DNA of 64,000 nucleotides from Methylobacterium nonmethylotrophicum (GTDB lineage Bacteria; Pseudomonadota; Alphaproteobacteria; Rhizobiales; Beijerinckiaceae), in contig NZ_SRLB01000005.1 in assembly GCF_004745635.1 (NCBI RefSeq), positions 359,715 to 423,714 of the forward strand. The letters are read 5' to 3'. The translations under genes and the position numbers were made by a program. Below, piece after piece: positions 1 through 9,679 of the stretch. Numbering within the stretch: the stretch's first letter is position 1; each line of letters starts with the position of its first letter. Under the pieces are notes generated by a model. That model was given only the letters and a program-made list of their open reading frames with translations, was not told the DNA's origin and did not search any database.

Positions 1-489
1 CGCCAGCGCGACGCCCTCCGGCAGCGTTTCGCCGGCATCCCGACGATCACGATCCTGGCGCCCGAGGAGGTCGCGGAGCTGCCCGCGGCGAGCCTCGACC
101 TCGTGGTGGCGAACTCCCTGGCGCAGTACCTCACCGCCTCCGAGCTCGACGCCTGCCTGCGGGACTGGCGCCGCGCGCTCAGGCCCGGCGGCCGCCTGAT
201 CCTCGCCGACGTGATCCCGCCGCATCTCGGCGCCGTGGCGGATGCCGCCGCGCTCCTCGCCTTCGCGCGGCGCGACGGCTTCCTCCTCGCGGCGCTCCTG
301 GGCCTCGCCCGCACCGTCGTGTCGGATTACCGCTCCCTGCGCCAGCGGCTCGGCCTGACGCGGCACGGCGAGGCCGAGATGCTGGCACGGCTCACGGCCG
401 CCGGATTCGCGGCGGAGCGGATGCCGCGCAATCTCGGGCACAATCAGGGACGGATGGCGTTCGTGGCGCGGGTCGGAGGTGACGTGTGA
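1..489 (+). CDS. Class I SAM-dependent methyltransferase, C-terminal part
   Basis: The reading frame is open from the first base, so the gene begins outside the window and only its last 162 residues are visible. The stretch LDLVVANSLAQYL followed by LRPGGRLILADV has the spacing of methyltransferase motifs IV and V (the acidic loop plus the post-motif helix and the strand after PGG) of class I SAM-dependent enzymes. The SAM-binding GxGxG motif would lie upstream of the window. The tail after ILADVIPP (helical, then GHNQGRMAFVARV) fits the substrate-facing C-terminus of small-molecule methyltransferases. The substrate cannot be told. The Met at 103 is internal and is not a start. No operon partner is evident, since a 227-base gap follows. 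Confidence 0.75.
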   Translation, partial: RQRDALRQRFAGIPTITILAPEEVAELPAASLDLVVANSLAQYLTASELDACLRDWRRALRPGGRLILADVIPPHLGAVADAAALLAFARRDGFLLAALLGLARTVVSDYRSLRQRLGLTRHGEAEMLARLTAAGFAAERMPRNLGHNQGRMAFVARVGGDV

Positions 490-716
490 CCGGCCGGGGG
501 AGGCGAGGCCCGGCCTGCAACCGCACGCGACCGCTCATCATGATCTCTCCCGGCTGGATCTCTCTCGACCGGGCCTGCGCACGATCCCGCGACCGGTGGC
601 CGGCGACGAACGACGCCTGCACCGAACGACCGGGTGTTATTTTGCCGCGCTGGCTTGCCGGCGCGCCCGCGGCGCCGAGGTGAGACGGCTCGGAGTGACA
701 CAGACGGAGACCCGGG

Positions 717-2030
717 ATGACGCTCTCGCGTCGCTCCCTCCTGGCCGGCGCGGCGATCCTCGCGGCCTCGACCAAAGCCCGTGCGGCGGCTGACGCCGAC
801 GTCGCGGTGATCGGCGCCGGGGCGGCCGGCCTCGCCGCCGCGGCGGCGATCCGCCGGGGCGGCCACAGCGTCGTGGTGCTGGAGGCGCGCGACCGCATCG
901 GCGGGCGGGCCTACACCGATACGGGCCTTGGGGCCGGCCGCAGCTTCGATGCCGGTGGGCAATACGTGCACTGGGCCGAGCGCAATCCCTGGCGGGAGAT
1001 CGCGCGGGCGGCGGGGGTGCGCACGACGGACGATGCCGCCAGCCCGTGGCCGGTGCTGGTGAGGGACGGGGTCCGGGCGAGCGAGGCCGAGCGGCGGCAG
1101 CGCCGGGCGGGGTTTACCCGGGTGAGCAGCCTCCTCGATCACCCGGCGCCCCCCGACCGCTCGGTCGCGCAGGCCGTGGCGGGCGAGGACGAGGCGGCGC
1201 GGGCCGCCGCCGCGGGGCTGACCCGCCTTACCCTCGGCGAGGAGCCGGACCGGGTCTCCTGCGCCGATTACGACCAGCTCTGGTCCGGCGACGACATCTG
1301 GGTCGACGGCTACGGCGCCCTCGTGGCCGGCCACTATGCCGACCTGCCGGTGCGCCTGGGTACGCCCGTCAGCGCGATCGACTGGCGCGGCGCGGGCGTC
1401 GCGATCGAGACGCCGGGGGGCACCCTGCGGACGGCCTGCGCCATCGTCACGGTGCCGATCGGCGTGCTGGCGTCGGGCGCCTTGCGCTTCATGCCCGACC
1501 TGCCGGCGGCGACTGCGGAGGCGGTGGCGGGCCTGCGCATGGGGGCCTACACCAAGATCGGGATCGCCCTCGATCCGTCGCTGTTTCCGGGTCAGGACCT
1601 GCGCGACGCGGTGATCCTCAGGAGCGGCATTCCGGGCCTCACCGCGTATCTCGAGATGCAGCCGTTCGGGAAGCCGCTGGCGGTGCTGCATTGCGGCGGC
1701 GACGGCGCCCGGTCCTTGTGCGAGGCCGGGGAGGCCGCCGCGCTCGCGGCGGCGAGCGACCATCTGGTGAGCGTCTTCGGCGCCGGCATCCGGGCCGCCG
1801 TGACGGCGGGCCGCCTCGCCCCCTGGTGGACCGACCCTTTCGCCCGCGGCAGCTACTCCCTCGCCCGGCCCGGCCACCTTCCCGCCCGCGAGGCCCTGCG
1901 GGTGCCGGTGGCCGAGCGGATCTTCTTGTCCGGCGAGGCCACGGCCGGCGGCGGTGCCATGACGGTGGGGGGTGCGACCCTCGACGGCGAGCGGGCGGCC
2001 GCGGAGGTGCTGAGACGGCTGGGATCGTGA
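717..2030 (+). CDS. Tat-exported flavin monoamine oxidase family protein
   Basis: 437 residues. The N-terminus MTLSRRSLLAGAA followed by an Ala-rich stretch to about residue 23 is a twin-arginine signal peptide, so the folded flavoprotein is probably periplasmic. The dinucleotide-binding motif VIGAGAAGLAA (GxGxxG at 33-38), Glu56 ending the second strand, and the following ARDRIGGRAYT are the hallmark of the amine oxidase/phytoene dehydrogenase flavoprotein family. The C-terminal segment FLSGEATAGGG...GATLDG is the second FAD contact. Family members oxidise primary or polyamines, or indole or amino-acid side chains, with release of H2O2; the substrate here is not predictable. The ATG has GGAGA 6 bases upstream. 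It is convergent with the next gene, 18 bases away. Confidence 0.85.
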   Translation: MTLSRRSLLAGAAILAASTKARAAADADVAVIGAGAAGLAAAAAIRRGGHSVVVLEARDRIGGRAYTDTGLGAGRSFDAGGQYVHWAERNPWREIARAAGVRTTDDAASPWPVLVRDGVRASEAERRQRRAGFTRVSSLLDHPAPPDRSVAQAVAGEDEAARAAAAGLTRLTLGEEPDRVSCADYDQLWSGDDIWVDGYGALVAGHYADLPVRLGTPVSAIDWRGAGVAIETPGGTLRTACAIVTVPIGVLASGALRFMPDLPAATAEAVAGLRMGAYTKIGIALDPSLFPGQDLRDAVILRSGIPGLTAYLEMQPFGKPLAVLHCGGDGARSLCEAGEAAALAAASDHLVSVFGAGIRAAVTAGRLAPWWTDPFARGSYSLARPGHLPAREALRVPVAERIFLSGEATAGGGAMTVGGATLDGERAAAEVLRRLGS

Positions 2031-2048
2031 GGGCGGAGCGTCGCAGGC

Positions 2049-2405
2049 TCAGTGCAGCGTCAGCCGCGGGCCGTCCGCCGGCAGGCGCTCCCAGGCCTGC
2101 ACCAGGGTACCGGCGACGCCGCCGTCGCACAGGCGGCTGCTGAGGTCGCAGAACACCCGCTCGCTCACCGCGAACTCGGTCGCCATCTGGGCGTCGTCGG
2201 CCTCCTCGTCGGTGGACGCCGTGAAGCGGTCGAAGGCGGCCGACATCTCGGCGAACGCGAAGGCGACCGGCATGGTGCGGAAGACCGTGGCGCAATCCTC
2301 GTCGAGGTCGCCGGTGTCGAGGTCGCGCATCCGGACCACGTAGCCGTCGGCGTGCTCGACGATCTCGTACTGCCAGTGCCGGCCCTCGCAGGCTGCAAGG
2401 ATCAT
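2049..2405 (-). CDS. Conserved hypothetical protein
   Basis: 118 residues, acidic, with no signal peptide or membrane segment. It starts MILAACEGRHWQYEIVEHADG, reads as a compact alpha/beta protein with an Asp-rich middle (DLDTGDLDED, ASTDEEADDA) and ends GPRLTLH. No catalytic motif or known domain is recognised. It lies alone on the minus strand, convergent with the amine oxidase, and about 120 bases downstream of the small secreted protein on the same strand. It is called real because the composition is balanced and non-repetitive, unlike the Arg/Pro/Gly-rich shadow frames around it. Function unknown. Confidence 0.6.
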   Translation of the reverse strand: MILAACEGRHWQYEIVEHADGYVVRMRDLDTGDLDEDCATVFRTMPVAFAFAEMSAAFDRFTASTDEEADDAQMATEFAVSERVFCDLSSRLCDGGVAGTLVQAWERLPADGPRLTLH

Positions 2406-2528
2406 CGTGCCCTCCCCGTCTCGCCTCAGAGGCGAATGCGGCGGCGGCCCCGAGGGTTCCGGCGCGGCAGGCGCAGAGCGTGCGATTCTCGACCAAGGGC
2501 GGAGGCGGCTCCGCCCGACGGAGGGATC

Positions 2529-2804
2529 TTAGCGCCCGCGGACCCCGACCTCGTAGGCGGCGCGGCCGCTGACGCGCAACGCGGTGCCGTTGCCGAGATC
2601 GATGAAGCCGGGGGCGGTGGCCCGCAAAGAGGCCGGGGGCGCCTCGCGGCATCCGGGCCGATCGGGCAGGCGGACGCCGGGCGGCGCGTCCTGGGGGCAC
2701 AGGCGCGGCACAGGGGCGCCGCGTTGAGGGGCGCCGCGTTTGCCCGCGACGGCCGGCAGCGCGGCGGCCGCGAGGAGGAGGGCGGCGAGGAGGCGGGGGG
2801 TCAC
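2529..2804 (-). CDS. Small secreted protein, unknown function
   Basis: 91 residues from a GTG start. Residues 1-20 form a typical Sec signal peptide (MTPRLLAALLLAAAALPAVA, cleavage after AVA). The mature part is short, with two cysteines (PRLCPQD and RPGCREA) that could form a disulphide, and a C-terminal stretch FIDLGNGTALRVSGRAAYEVGV. No family is recognised. It sits 70 bases downstream of the HtrA-like protease gene on the same strand, which could mean co-transcription, but nothing ties it functionally to the protease. The short length and unusual start keep confidence moderate. Confidence 0.5.
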   Translation of the reverse strand: MTPRLLAALLLAAAALPAVAGKRGAPQRGAPVPRLCPQDAPPGVRLPDRPGCREAPPASLRATAPGFIDLGNGTALRVSGRAAYEVGVRGR

Positions 2805-2874
2805 GGGGATGGGGCTCCGGCGCGTCGATCGCGCGCCAGGATAGCGCCTCCGGCGCCGCGGGGCGATCGTCGCG

Positions 2875-4005
2875 TCACCGCCGGGCCTGGCCCATGTCGG
2901 CCGGGGTGACCGGGACCGTCACCGCCCGCCCGTCGCGCTCGATCTGCAGCTGGGCGCTGCGGCCGAGGCCCGCGGCTTCGAGCGCCGCCGTGAGATCGGC
3001 CAGGCGGCGCACCGGCCGCCCGTTCACCCCCATGATGATGTCGCCGAGGTCGCCCGAGGCCGGATCGATGCCCTGCAGCCCGGCCGCGGCGGCGGGCGAG
3101 CCCGGCAACACCCGCACCACCACGATGCCGTCGATGCCGAGCCGCGCCGCCGCGTCCTCGCTCGCCGCCACGATGCCGATGCCCGGCGTCGGGGTGCGGC
3201 CGGTGCGGATCAGGTTCGGCACGACCCGGTTGACCACGTCGACGGGAATGGCGAAGCCGATGCCGGCGCTCGCCCCCGAGGGCGAGAAGATCGCGGTGTT
3301 GACCCCGATCAAGCGCCCGGCGGAATCGAGCAGCGGCCCGCCGGAATTGCCCGGGTTGATCGCCGCGTCGGTCTGGATCACGCCGGAGAGCTCCCGCCCC
3401 TCGGCGGTGGGCAGCCGGCGCTGGAGCGCGCTCACCACCCCGGTCGTCAGGGTGTGGTCGAGGCCGAACGGGTTGCCGATGGCGTAGGTGAACTGCCCGA
3501 CCTTGAGGTCGGCGGAGGTGCCGATGGCGATCGGCGGCGGGCTGGCGCTGACGCGGCCGAGCTGCAGCACCGCGAGGTCGTAGTTCGGCGCGGTGCCGAC
3601 CACGGTCGCCGGCACCGTCTCGCCGGTGGAGAGCCGGACCTGGATGTCGCCGCCGCCCTGGATGACGTGGTTGTTGGTGACGACGTGGCCGGCCGCGTCC
3701 CAGACGAAGCCCGAGCCGGTCTGCTCGCCCCCGCCCTGCCGCGGCTCGCCGGTCTGGGGGTCGAACGACACCGCCCCCTGCCGCGCCCGGGCGAAGACGT
3801 AGACCACGGACGGCGCGGCGCGCTCGAACAGGGCCACGGTCGAGGTCTCCGCCGGCGCGAGGTCGCCCCGCGCCGTCACCGTCCGGGGCGTGTCGGCGGA
3901 GAACAGCAGGCTCGTGACGTAGGGCTGCGCCACGAACAGCGCGAGCAGCACCAGGGCGGCGGCGAGGGCGACCCGCAGGAAGCGATCGGGCACTGGTCTC
4001 GTCAC
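2875..4005 (-). CDS. HtrA/DegS-type membrane-anchored serine protease with PDZ domain
   Basis: 376 residues. One N-terminal membrane anchor (about 10-28, [19 protein letters not shown]) is followed by a trypsin-like domain: catalytic His113 in VTNNHV, Asp143 in NYDLAVL, Ser221 in GNSGGPLL. A single PDZ domain covers about 270-365 ([21 protein letters not shown], then [12 protein letters not shown]). One PDZ and a retained anchor resemble DegS or mycobacterial HtrA-like proteins more than the two-PDZ soluble DegP. It should act in the periplasm in quality control or stress signalling. It is divergent from the methylmalonyl-CoA mutase gene, sharing a 179-base promoter region. The exact substrate is unknown. 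Confidence 0.9.
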   Translation of the reverse strand: MTRPVPDRFLRVALAAALVLLALFVAQPYVTSLLFSADTPRTVTARGDLAPAETSTVALFERAAPSVVYVFARARQGAVSFDPQTGEPRQGGGEQTGSGFVWDAAGHVVTNNHVIQGGGDIQVRLSTGETVPATVVGTAPNYDLAVLQLGRVSASPPPIAIGTSADLKVGQFTYAIGNPFGLDHTLTTGVVSALQRRLPTAEGRELSGVIQTDAAINPGNSGGPLLDSAGRLIGVNTAIFSPSGASAGIGFAIPVDVVNRVVPNLIRTGRTPTPGIGIVAASEDAAARLGIDGIVVVRVLPGSPAAAAGLQGIDPASGDLGDIIMGVNGRPVRRLADLTAALEAAGLGRSAQLQIERDGRAVTVPVTPADMGQARR

Positions 4006-4184
4006 TCCGGGAAGGAACGGGCTGGCGACGAAGTGGGCCGGGCGGGCGCCGCGTCAATGGCGGTCCGGGGCGGAGAGGAAGCGCGCTGATCGGCGCGCGC
4101 CCGACCGTCGACCCATTGGCCGCAGCGGCACCCGCGCCTATAAGTCTGAGGCTTAGGAACGCCAGCAACGAGAGCCGCAGGCCG

Positions 4185-6347
4185 ATGACCCGCATCCCGG
4201 ATTTCTCGGAGATCGCCTACCGGGCGACCAGCCCCGCCGCCGCGGCCGCCGGGGCCGCCGAGCCGTGGATGACGCCCGAGGGCATCCCGGTGAAGCCGGC
4301 CTACGGCCCGCAGGATCGGGACGGGCTGGACCTCGCCGGCTCCTATCCGGGCATCGCGCCGTTCCTGCGCGGCCCCTACCCCACCATGTACGCGACCCAG
4401 CCCTGGACGATCCGGCAATATGCCGGCTTCTCCACGGCGGAGGATTCGAACGCCTTCTACCGCCGCAACCTCGCGGCCGGGCAGAAGGGGCTGTCGGTCG
4501 CCTTCGACCTCGCCACCCACCGCGGCTACGATTCCGACCATCCGCGGGTCTCGGGCGACGTAGGTATGGCGGGCGTCGCGATCGACTCGATCTACGACAT
4601 GCGGACGCTGTTCTCCGGCATTCCGCTCGACCAGATGACCGTGTCGATGACGATGAACGGCGCGGTGCTGCCGGTGCTGGCCCTCTACATCGTCGCGGCC
4701 GAGGAGCAGGGCGTGCCGCCCGAAAAGCTCGCCGGCACGATCCAGAACGACATCCTCAAGGAGTTCATGGTCCGCAACACCTACATCTACCCGCCAGCCG
4801 GGTCGATGCGGATCATCTCGGACATCTTTGCCTATACCTCGGCCCACATGCCGAAGTTCAACTCGATCTCGATCTCCGGCTACCACATGCAGGAGGCCGG
4901 GGCGACGCAGGACCTTGAGCTCGCCTACACGCTGGCCGACGGCGTCGAGTACATCCGCGCCGGCCTGGCGGCGGGGCTCGACATCGACAAGTTCGCACCC
5001 CGCCTGTCGTTCTTCTGGGCGATCGGGATGAACTTCTTCATGGAGGTGGCCAAGATGCGGGCGGCGCGCCTGCTCTGGGCCTCCCTCGTCAAGGACTTTT
5101 CCCCGAAATCCGACAAGTCCCTGGCCCTGCGCACCCACTCGCAGACGTCGGGCTGGTCGCTCACCGCCCAGGACGTGTTCAACAACGTCACCCGCACCTG
5201 CGTCGAGGCGATGGCGGCGACGCAGGGCGGCACCCAGTCGCTGCACACCAACGCCCTCGACGAGGCGCTGGCGCTGCCGACCGACTTCTCGGCCCGCATC
5301 GCCCGCAACACCCAGCTCTTCCTGCAGCAGGAGAGCGGCACCACCCGGATCATCGATCCGTGGGGCGGCTCCTACTACGTCGAGCGGCTGACGCAGGACC
5401 TCGCGGCCCGGGCCTCGGCCCATATCCGCGAGGTCGAGGCGCTCGGCGGCATGGCCAAGGCGATCGAGGCCGGCATCCCGAAGCTGCGCATCGAGGAGGC
5501 GGCGGCCCGCACCCAGGCGCGGATCGATTCCGGCCAGCAGGTCATCGTCGGCGTCAACCGCTACAAGCCCGACGGCGACCGGGCGATCGATCTCCTGCGG
5601 GTCGACAACGGCAACGTCCGCACCCTGCAGATCGACAAGCTCAAGCGCCTGCGCGCCGAGCGCGACGGGCAGGCGGTGGAGGCCCGGCTCGCGGCCCTGA
5701 CCGAGGCGGCCAAGGGAAGCGGCAACCTGCTGGCGCTCGCGGTGGACGCGGCGCGGGCCAAGGCCACGGTCGGCGAGATCTCGGAGGCGCTGGAGCGGGC
5801 CTGGGGCCGGCACCGGGCCGAGATCCGGGCGATCTCGGGCGTCTACAAGCGGGAGATGGGCGGCATGTCGGCGGCGGTCGAGCGGGTGCGGGGCTTGGTC
5901 GAGACCTTCGAGGAGGCGGATGGGCGCCGCCCCCGCATCCTGGTCGCCAAGATGGGCCAGGACGGTCACGACCGCGGCCAGAAGGTGATCGCGTCGGCCT
6001 TCGCCGATCTCGGCTTCGACGTCGATATCGGCCCGCTCTTCGCCACCCCCGAGGAGGCGGCGCGCCAGGCGGTGGAGAACGACGTCCACATCGTCGGCGT
6101 GTCCTCGCTCGCCGCCGGCCACCTCACCCTGGTGCCGGAATTGAAGCGCGCGCTCGACGCGGCCGGCCGGCCCGACGTGATGATCGTGGTGGGCGGCGTG
6201 ATCCCGCCGGGCGACTTCGCGGCCCTGCGCCAGGCCGGTGCCTCGGCGATCTTCCCGCCCGGCACCGTCATCGCGGAGGCCGCGGCCTCGCTGATCGAGG
6301 AGCTGAACGCGCGGCTCGGCTACGCGCCCCGGGCCGCGGCCGAGTAG
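4185..6347 (+). CDS. mcmA: Methylmalonyl-CoA mutase, large (catalytic) subunit
   Basis: 720 residues from the ATG at 4185, the usual length of the family. An in-frame ATG at 4116 would add 23 residues that look like translated leader. The N-terminal barrel holds the signatures [19 protein letters not shown], then [18 protein letters not shown] and [17 protein letters not shown]. The C-terminal cobalamin domain has the base-off motif DGHDRG, with the His that ligates cobalt, then GVSSLAAGH and [10 protein letters not shown]. It interconverts (R)-methylmalonyl-CoA and succinyl-CoA with adenosylcobalamin, as part of propionyl-CoA assimilation and the ethylmalonyl-CoA pathway in methylotrophic alphaproteobacteria. 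The small subunit gene is not next to it. Confidence 0.95.
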   Translation: MTRIPDFSEIAYRATSPAAAAAGAAEPWMTPEGIPVKPAYGPQDRDGLDLAGSYPGIAPFLRGPYPTMYATQPWTIRQYAGFSTAEDSNAFYRRNLAAGQKGLSVAFDLATHRGYDSDHPRVSGDVGMAGVAIDSIYDMRTLFSGIPLDQMTVSMTMNGAVLPVLALYIVAAEEQGVPPEKLAGTIQNDILKEFMVRNTYIYPPAGSMRIISDIFAYTSAHMPKFNSISISGYHMQEAGATQDLELAYTLADGVEYIRAGLAAGLDIDKFAPRLSFFWAIGMNFFMEVAKMRAARLLWASLVKDFSPKSDKSLALRTHSQTSGWSLTAQDVFNNVTRTCVEAMAATQGGTQSLHTNALDEALALPTDFSARIARNTQLFLQQESGTTRIIDPWGGSYYVERLTQDLAARASAHIREVEALGGMAKAIEAGIPKLRIEEAAARTQARIDSGQQVIVGVNRYKPDGDRAIDLLRVDNGNVRTLQIDKLKRLRAERDGQAVEARLAALTEAAKGSGNLLALAVDAARAKATVGEISEALERAWGRHRAEIRAISGVYKREMGGMSAAVERVRGLVETFEEADGRRPRILVAKMGQDGHDRGQKVIASAFADLGFDVDIGPLFATPEEAARQAVENDVHIVGVSSLAAGHLTLVPELKRALDAAGRPDVMIVVGGVIPPGDFAALRQAGASAIFPPGTVIAEAAASLIEELNARLGYAPRAAAE

Positions 6348-6429
6348 GAGCGGCGCGCGTCTCAAAACGGTCACGGTTTCGGCGCCAAGGGCGGACCTTG
6401 GCCACCCGCCTGAGTCAGGGCCCGATTCC

Positions 6430-8295
6430 TTGTCCGTGCTCGCCGACGCGACCTCCCTCCCCGGCTCCGCCCCGGCGGCTCCGCCGCGCCAGGCCCTCAA
6501 CCTGCGCTGGCTCGCCGGCTGCCTGCTCACCGGCGTGACCGGCGCCGGGCTGATCGGCGTCGCGCTCATCCTCGCGGCCGCCGACGGCATCGTGCCGGCG
6601 CCCCCGGAGCGGGCCCTGCCGCCCCACGGCGAGGGGCAGGGCGCCGTCGCCCGCAAGGGCGACCGGCTGGTGCGCGACGAGATGATCGTGGCGGCCAGGA
6701 CCGCCTTCAAGGCGCCGATGACCGAGCGCGCCGGCGAGCGCGAGGCGATCCGCGTCCACGCCTACGTGCAGCTCGCCACCGACCTGCCGCTGCGCGCCCC
6801 CGACGCGCCGGTACCGCCCTTCGATCCCCTGCGCAGCGCCCGGATCGAGGCGCCGGCGGTGCAGGACGGCGATTCGGACCCGGCCGAGACCGCCGTGACC
6901 CTGACCCGCAGCCCGCTCGCCGAGGCGCCGCTCGAAGGAGGCGCGCCGGCCCTCTCGGACGACGAGGTCGACGCGCTCGTGGCCGAGACGCAGGCGCCCG
7001 GCGGGGCGCTGCCGCCGGCCTTCCCGGCCGAGCGCCTGCTGTCCCGCGCCCTGCGGCCGGCCGCGCTTCCGGACGACGATCCGGGGGCGGAAGCGCGCTT
7101 TCGCGCCATCGAGGTCCGGATCCTGCCCGAGAACCTGACCGAGATCGCCGAGACCAGCACCGGCGCCGCCCCTGCGCTGTTCGAGGAGCGCGACCTCGTC
7201 CTCGCCAAGGACCAGAGCCTGGAGGACCTGCTCAGGCGCAACGGCGCCGGGCCGGCGCGGCTCTCCGCCCTGCTGGCGAGCCTCAGCGCCCGGGCGAGGG
7301 GCGATCTGCCCGAGGGCCAGCACGTGCGCCTCCTCATCGCCCCCGAGGTTGTAGGCCGAGATGGGGAGGGCCGCGGCATCGCCCGGGTCACGCTCTACGG
7401 CGAGGACGGCATCCAGGAGATCGTGGCGGCCAACGACCGCGGCGGCTTCGTCTCGGTGGCGCCGCCCCGGCCCGGCCGCGCGCCGGAGGAGGACGAGGAA
7501 TCCGGCGTCACCCTCTACGAGAGCCTGTACGGCACCGCGCTCAAGAACGGCGTGCCGCGCCCGATCATCGAGGAGATGGTCATGGCGCTCGCGACCTCGA
7601 CCGACCTGCAGCAGCGCACGACGCCCGGCGACCGGGCCGAACTGTTCTTCACCGAGGACGAGGATGCCCGGCCGGAGCTGCTCTATGTGGGCCTGCGCGT
7701 CCACGACGAGACCTTCGGCCTCTACCGCTACCGGGTGCCGGGCTCGGGCGAGGTCGATTACCTCGACCCGTCCGGCCGCTCGAGCCAGAAATTCCTGATG
7801 CGCCGGCCGGTGGCGGAGGGGCGGATCTCATCGCCCTTCGGCGCCCGCCTGCACCCGATCCTCGGCTATTACCGGCCCCATAACGGCGTCGACTGGGCGG
7901 CGACCCGCGGCACGCCGATCATGGCGACCGGCGACGGCACGATCGTGGCGGCGGGTGCCCGGTCGGGCTACGGCAACCGGGTCGAGATCCAGCACGCCAA
8001 CGGCTACACCACCGCCTACAACCACATGGCCCGGATCGCCCGCGGCGTCGCGCCGGGCACCCGGGTGCGCCTCGGCCAGGTGATCGGGGCGGTGGGCACC
8101 ACCGGCCTCTCGACCGGCCCGCACGTGCATTACGAGGTCGCGATCAACGGCCGCTTCGTCGACCCGATGAAGATCCGCCTGCCGAGCGCCCGCGAGCTCA
8201 CCGGCCCGAACCTCGCCGCCTTCCGCCAGGCCGAGGAGCAGATCGACGCGCTGCGCCAGCGCCACGGCGGCAAGAACGTGGCAGAGCGGACGTAG
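6430..8295 (+). CDS. M23 family LytM-type metallopeptidase
   Basis: 621 residues. It appears to start with TTG at 6430, with a GTG two codons on as the alternative. After a short cytoplasmic tail there is one membrane segment (about residues 28-52, LLTGVTGAGLIGVALILAA), then a long acidic, Pro-rich periplasmic linker and a region around 240-310 resembling the LysM-like/OapA segment found in other M23 proteins (LAKDQSLEDLLRRNGA). The C-terminal peptidase domain carries the zinc motif HNGVDWA and the catalytic HVHYEVAINGR, all intact. It probably cleaves peptidoglycan crosslinks during growth or division. It follows mcmA by 82 bases but has no functional link to it. Confidence 0.88.
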   Translation: MSVLADATSLPGSAPAAPPRQALNLRWLAGCLLTGVTGAGLIGVALILAAADGIVPAPPERALPPHGEGQGAVARKGDRLVRDEMIVAARTAFKAPMTERAGEREAIRVHAYVQLATDLPLRAPDAPVPPFDPLRSARIEAPAVQDGDSDPAETAVTLTRSPLAEAPLEGGAPALSDDEVDALVAETQAPGGALPPAFPAERLLSRALRPAALPDDDPGAEARFRAIEVRILPENLTEIAETSTGAAPALFEERDLVLAKDQSLEDLLRRNGAGPARLSALLASLSARARGDLPEGQHVRLLIAPEVVGRDGEGRGIARVTLYGEDGIQEIVAANDRGGFVSVAPPRPGRAPEEDEESGVTLYESLYGTALKNGVPRPIIEEMVMALATSTDLQQRTTPGDRAELFFTEDEDARPELLYVGLRVHDETFGLYRYRVPGSGEVDYLDPSGRSSQKFLMRRPVAEGRISSPFGARLHPILGYYRPHNGVDWAATRGTPIMATGDGTIVAAGARSGYGNRVEIQHANGYTTAYNHMARIARGVAPGTRVRLGQVIGAVGTTGLSTGPHVHYEVAINGRFVDPMKIRLPSARELTGPNLAAFRQAEEQIDALRQRHGGKNVAERT

Positions 8296-8354
8296 CCTGC
8301 GCAGCGGGGCTCAGAGCCTGTTCGACGTGCTTGGCAAATTTATCCCAACCTCAT

Positions 8355-8473
8355 CCTCATCCTGAGGTGTCAGTCGATCGAAGATCGACTGACCTCGAAG
8401 GAGGGCTCCAGCAATCACTGTGATATCTGGAGCCCTCCTTCGAGGCTCCTTTCAGTCGCACCTCAGGATGAGG
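8355..8473. repeat. Cloverleaf palindromic repeat, copy A
   Basis: A 119-base element bounded by perfect 15-base inverted ends: CCTCATCCTGAGGTG at 8355-8369 and its complement at 8459-8473. Inside is an 18-base perfect stem (8393-8410 with 8428-8445, CCTCGAAGGAGGGCTCCA). Between the outer arm and that stem sits a separate 10-base hairpin (8370-8379 with 8383-8392, loop GAA). The element fills the space between two convergent genes. A second copy lies at 56550-56684. Confidence 0.85.
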
Positions 8474-8530
8474 TCGTGATTGGGATGGATCAGGTCCATG
8501 CGATATCGTTCTCGGCAGTCAAACAGGCTC

Positions 8531-9439
8531 TCACACCCCGAACCGCAGACCCTCCCGCTCGTAATCCTCCTTCACGCATTGCAGGATCAGCCCGATCTCG
8601 GGCGAGGGATCGTTCTTGCGGTAGCTCATGATGACCGGGATCAGCGCCCGCTCCTCGTCCAGCGGCCGGTAGGCGACGCCGTCGCGGCGCAGGCGCTCGA
8701 TCGAGGCCGGCACCACGCATACCCCCGCTTCCGCCGCGACGAGGCCGAGCGCGGTCTGGAGCTCGCGCACCTCGTGGATCATCGCCGGGCGCACGGCGTG
8801 CTCGCGAAACAGCGCCAGGATGCGGTCGGCATTGTTGGGCCGCGCGCTCTTCGGGTAGAGGATCAGCGCCGAATCGGCGAGGTCGCGCAAGCGCAAGGGG
8901 CCGGGCGGGCGGGCGGCATCCCAGGCCATCGGCACGGCGACGATCAACTTCTCGTTGCGCAGGAGCACCCGGGTGATCGCCGGATCCTCGATCTCGACCC
9001 GGCCGAAGCCGACATCGATCCGGCCCTCCTTCAGCGCCGCGATCTGCTCCAGCGTCAGGAGTTCGAGCAGGGTCATGTCGACGTCCGGGCGCTTCAACCG
9101 GTAGCCGCGCAGGATCTCCGGCAGGCGGCCGTAGAGCGTCGAGGCGACGAAGCCGATGCGGAAGCTGTTGCGCTCGGCGACGCGCAGGCGCCGGCCGGTC
9201 TCGCGCAGGTCGTCGACCCGCTCCAGGATCTGCAACGCCTGCTCGTAGATCACCCGGCCCGGCTCGGTCAGCCGCACCGGGCGCGAGCCGCGCTCGATCA
9301 GGGCGAGGCCGAACTCCTCCTCGAATTGCTGCACCTGCTTGCTCAGCGCCGGCTGGGCGACGTGCATCGCCTCGGCCGCCCGGGTGAAGCTCTGCTCGCG
9401 GGCGACGGCCACGAAGTAGCGCAGGTGGCGCAGCTCCAA
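8531..9439 (-). CDS. LysR-type regulator of the ben/cat cluster
   Basis: 302 residues from a TTG start preceded by GGAGG. The N-terminal winged helix ([22 protein letters not shown], then [14 protein letters not shown]) is the LysR DNA-binding domain. Residues from about 90 on form the periplasmic-binding-protein-like effector domain. The phrasing [18 protein letters not shown] and [14 protein letters not shown] resembles the BenM/CatM/CatR group, which binds benzoate or cis,cis-muconate. The gene is divergent from benA with 240 bases between them, the classical arrangement for a LysR activator of a catabolic operon. It is therefore the likely inducer-responsive activator of benABCD-catABC; the effector is an inference from position. 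Confidence 0.9.
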   Translation of the reverse strand: MELRHLRYFVAVAREQSFTRAAEAMHVAQPALSKQVQQFEEEFGLALIERGSRPVRLTEPGRVIYEQALQILERVDDLRETGRRLRVAERNSFRIGFVASTLYGRLPEILRGYRLKRPDVDMTLLELLTLEQIAALKEGRIDVGFGRVEIEDPAITRVLLRNEKLIVAVPMAWDAARPPGPLRLRDLADSALILYPKSARPNNADRILALFREHAVRPAMIHEVRELQTALGLVAAEAGVCVVPASIERLRRDGVAYRPLDEERALIPVIMSYRKNDPSPEIGLILQCVKEDYEREGLRFGV

Positions 9440-9441
9440 TC

Positions 9442-9456
9442 ATTCCTCCCAGGAAT
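9442..9456. promoter_or_regulatory. Candidate LysR box (ATTCC-N5-GGAAT)
   Basis: A perfect inverted repeat in the divergent regulator-benA intergenic region, containing a T-N11-A core as expected for LysR-family recognition sites. It lies directly upstream of the regulator start and overlaps its ribosome binding site. It would suit autorepression, but the overlap with an AGGAGG-like sequence means it could be coincidental. Confidence 0.4.
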
Positions 9457-9679
9457 GGTTTTGTTCCCAATCGGTCTTGGACGCCGGTATGCCCGCTCCT
9501 TAGAACTGGAGAAAGAGGAAACGCTCAGGGAGCGAGCGGGGACCGGGACGAGACAGTCCAGAACGCACGCCCTGCCACCCTGTGCAAGACGAGACACGGA
9601 TCCGAACCGGCCCCGCACCCCGTGGACCGGCAGCGATCCCCCTCGTCCCGAACACAGCCCAGGCGGCAGGGAGGATGGC

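Noticed and set aside
4002..6710. A 902-codon open frame on the minus strand opposite methylmalonyl-CoA mutase
   Set aside because: Arg/Gly/Asp-rich low-complexity translation with no domain; it is antisense to a clear enzyme. Long antisense frames are expected at this base composition.
8480..9679. In-frame extension of benA upstream of 9680
   Set aside because: It runs antisense through the LysR gene and has no similarity to dioxygenases; the ATG at 9680 has a good ribosome binding site and gives the normal BenA N-terminus.
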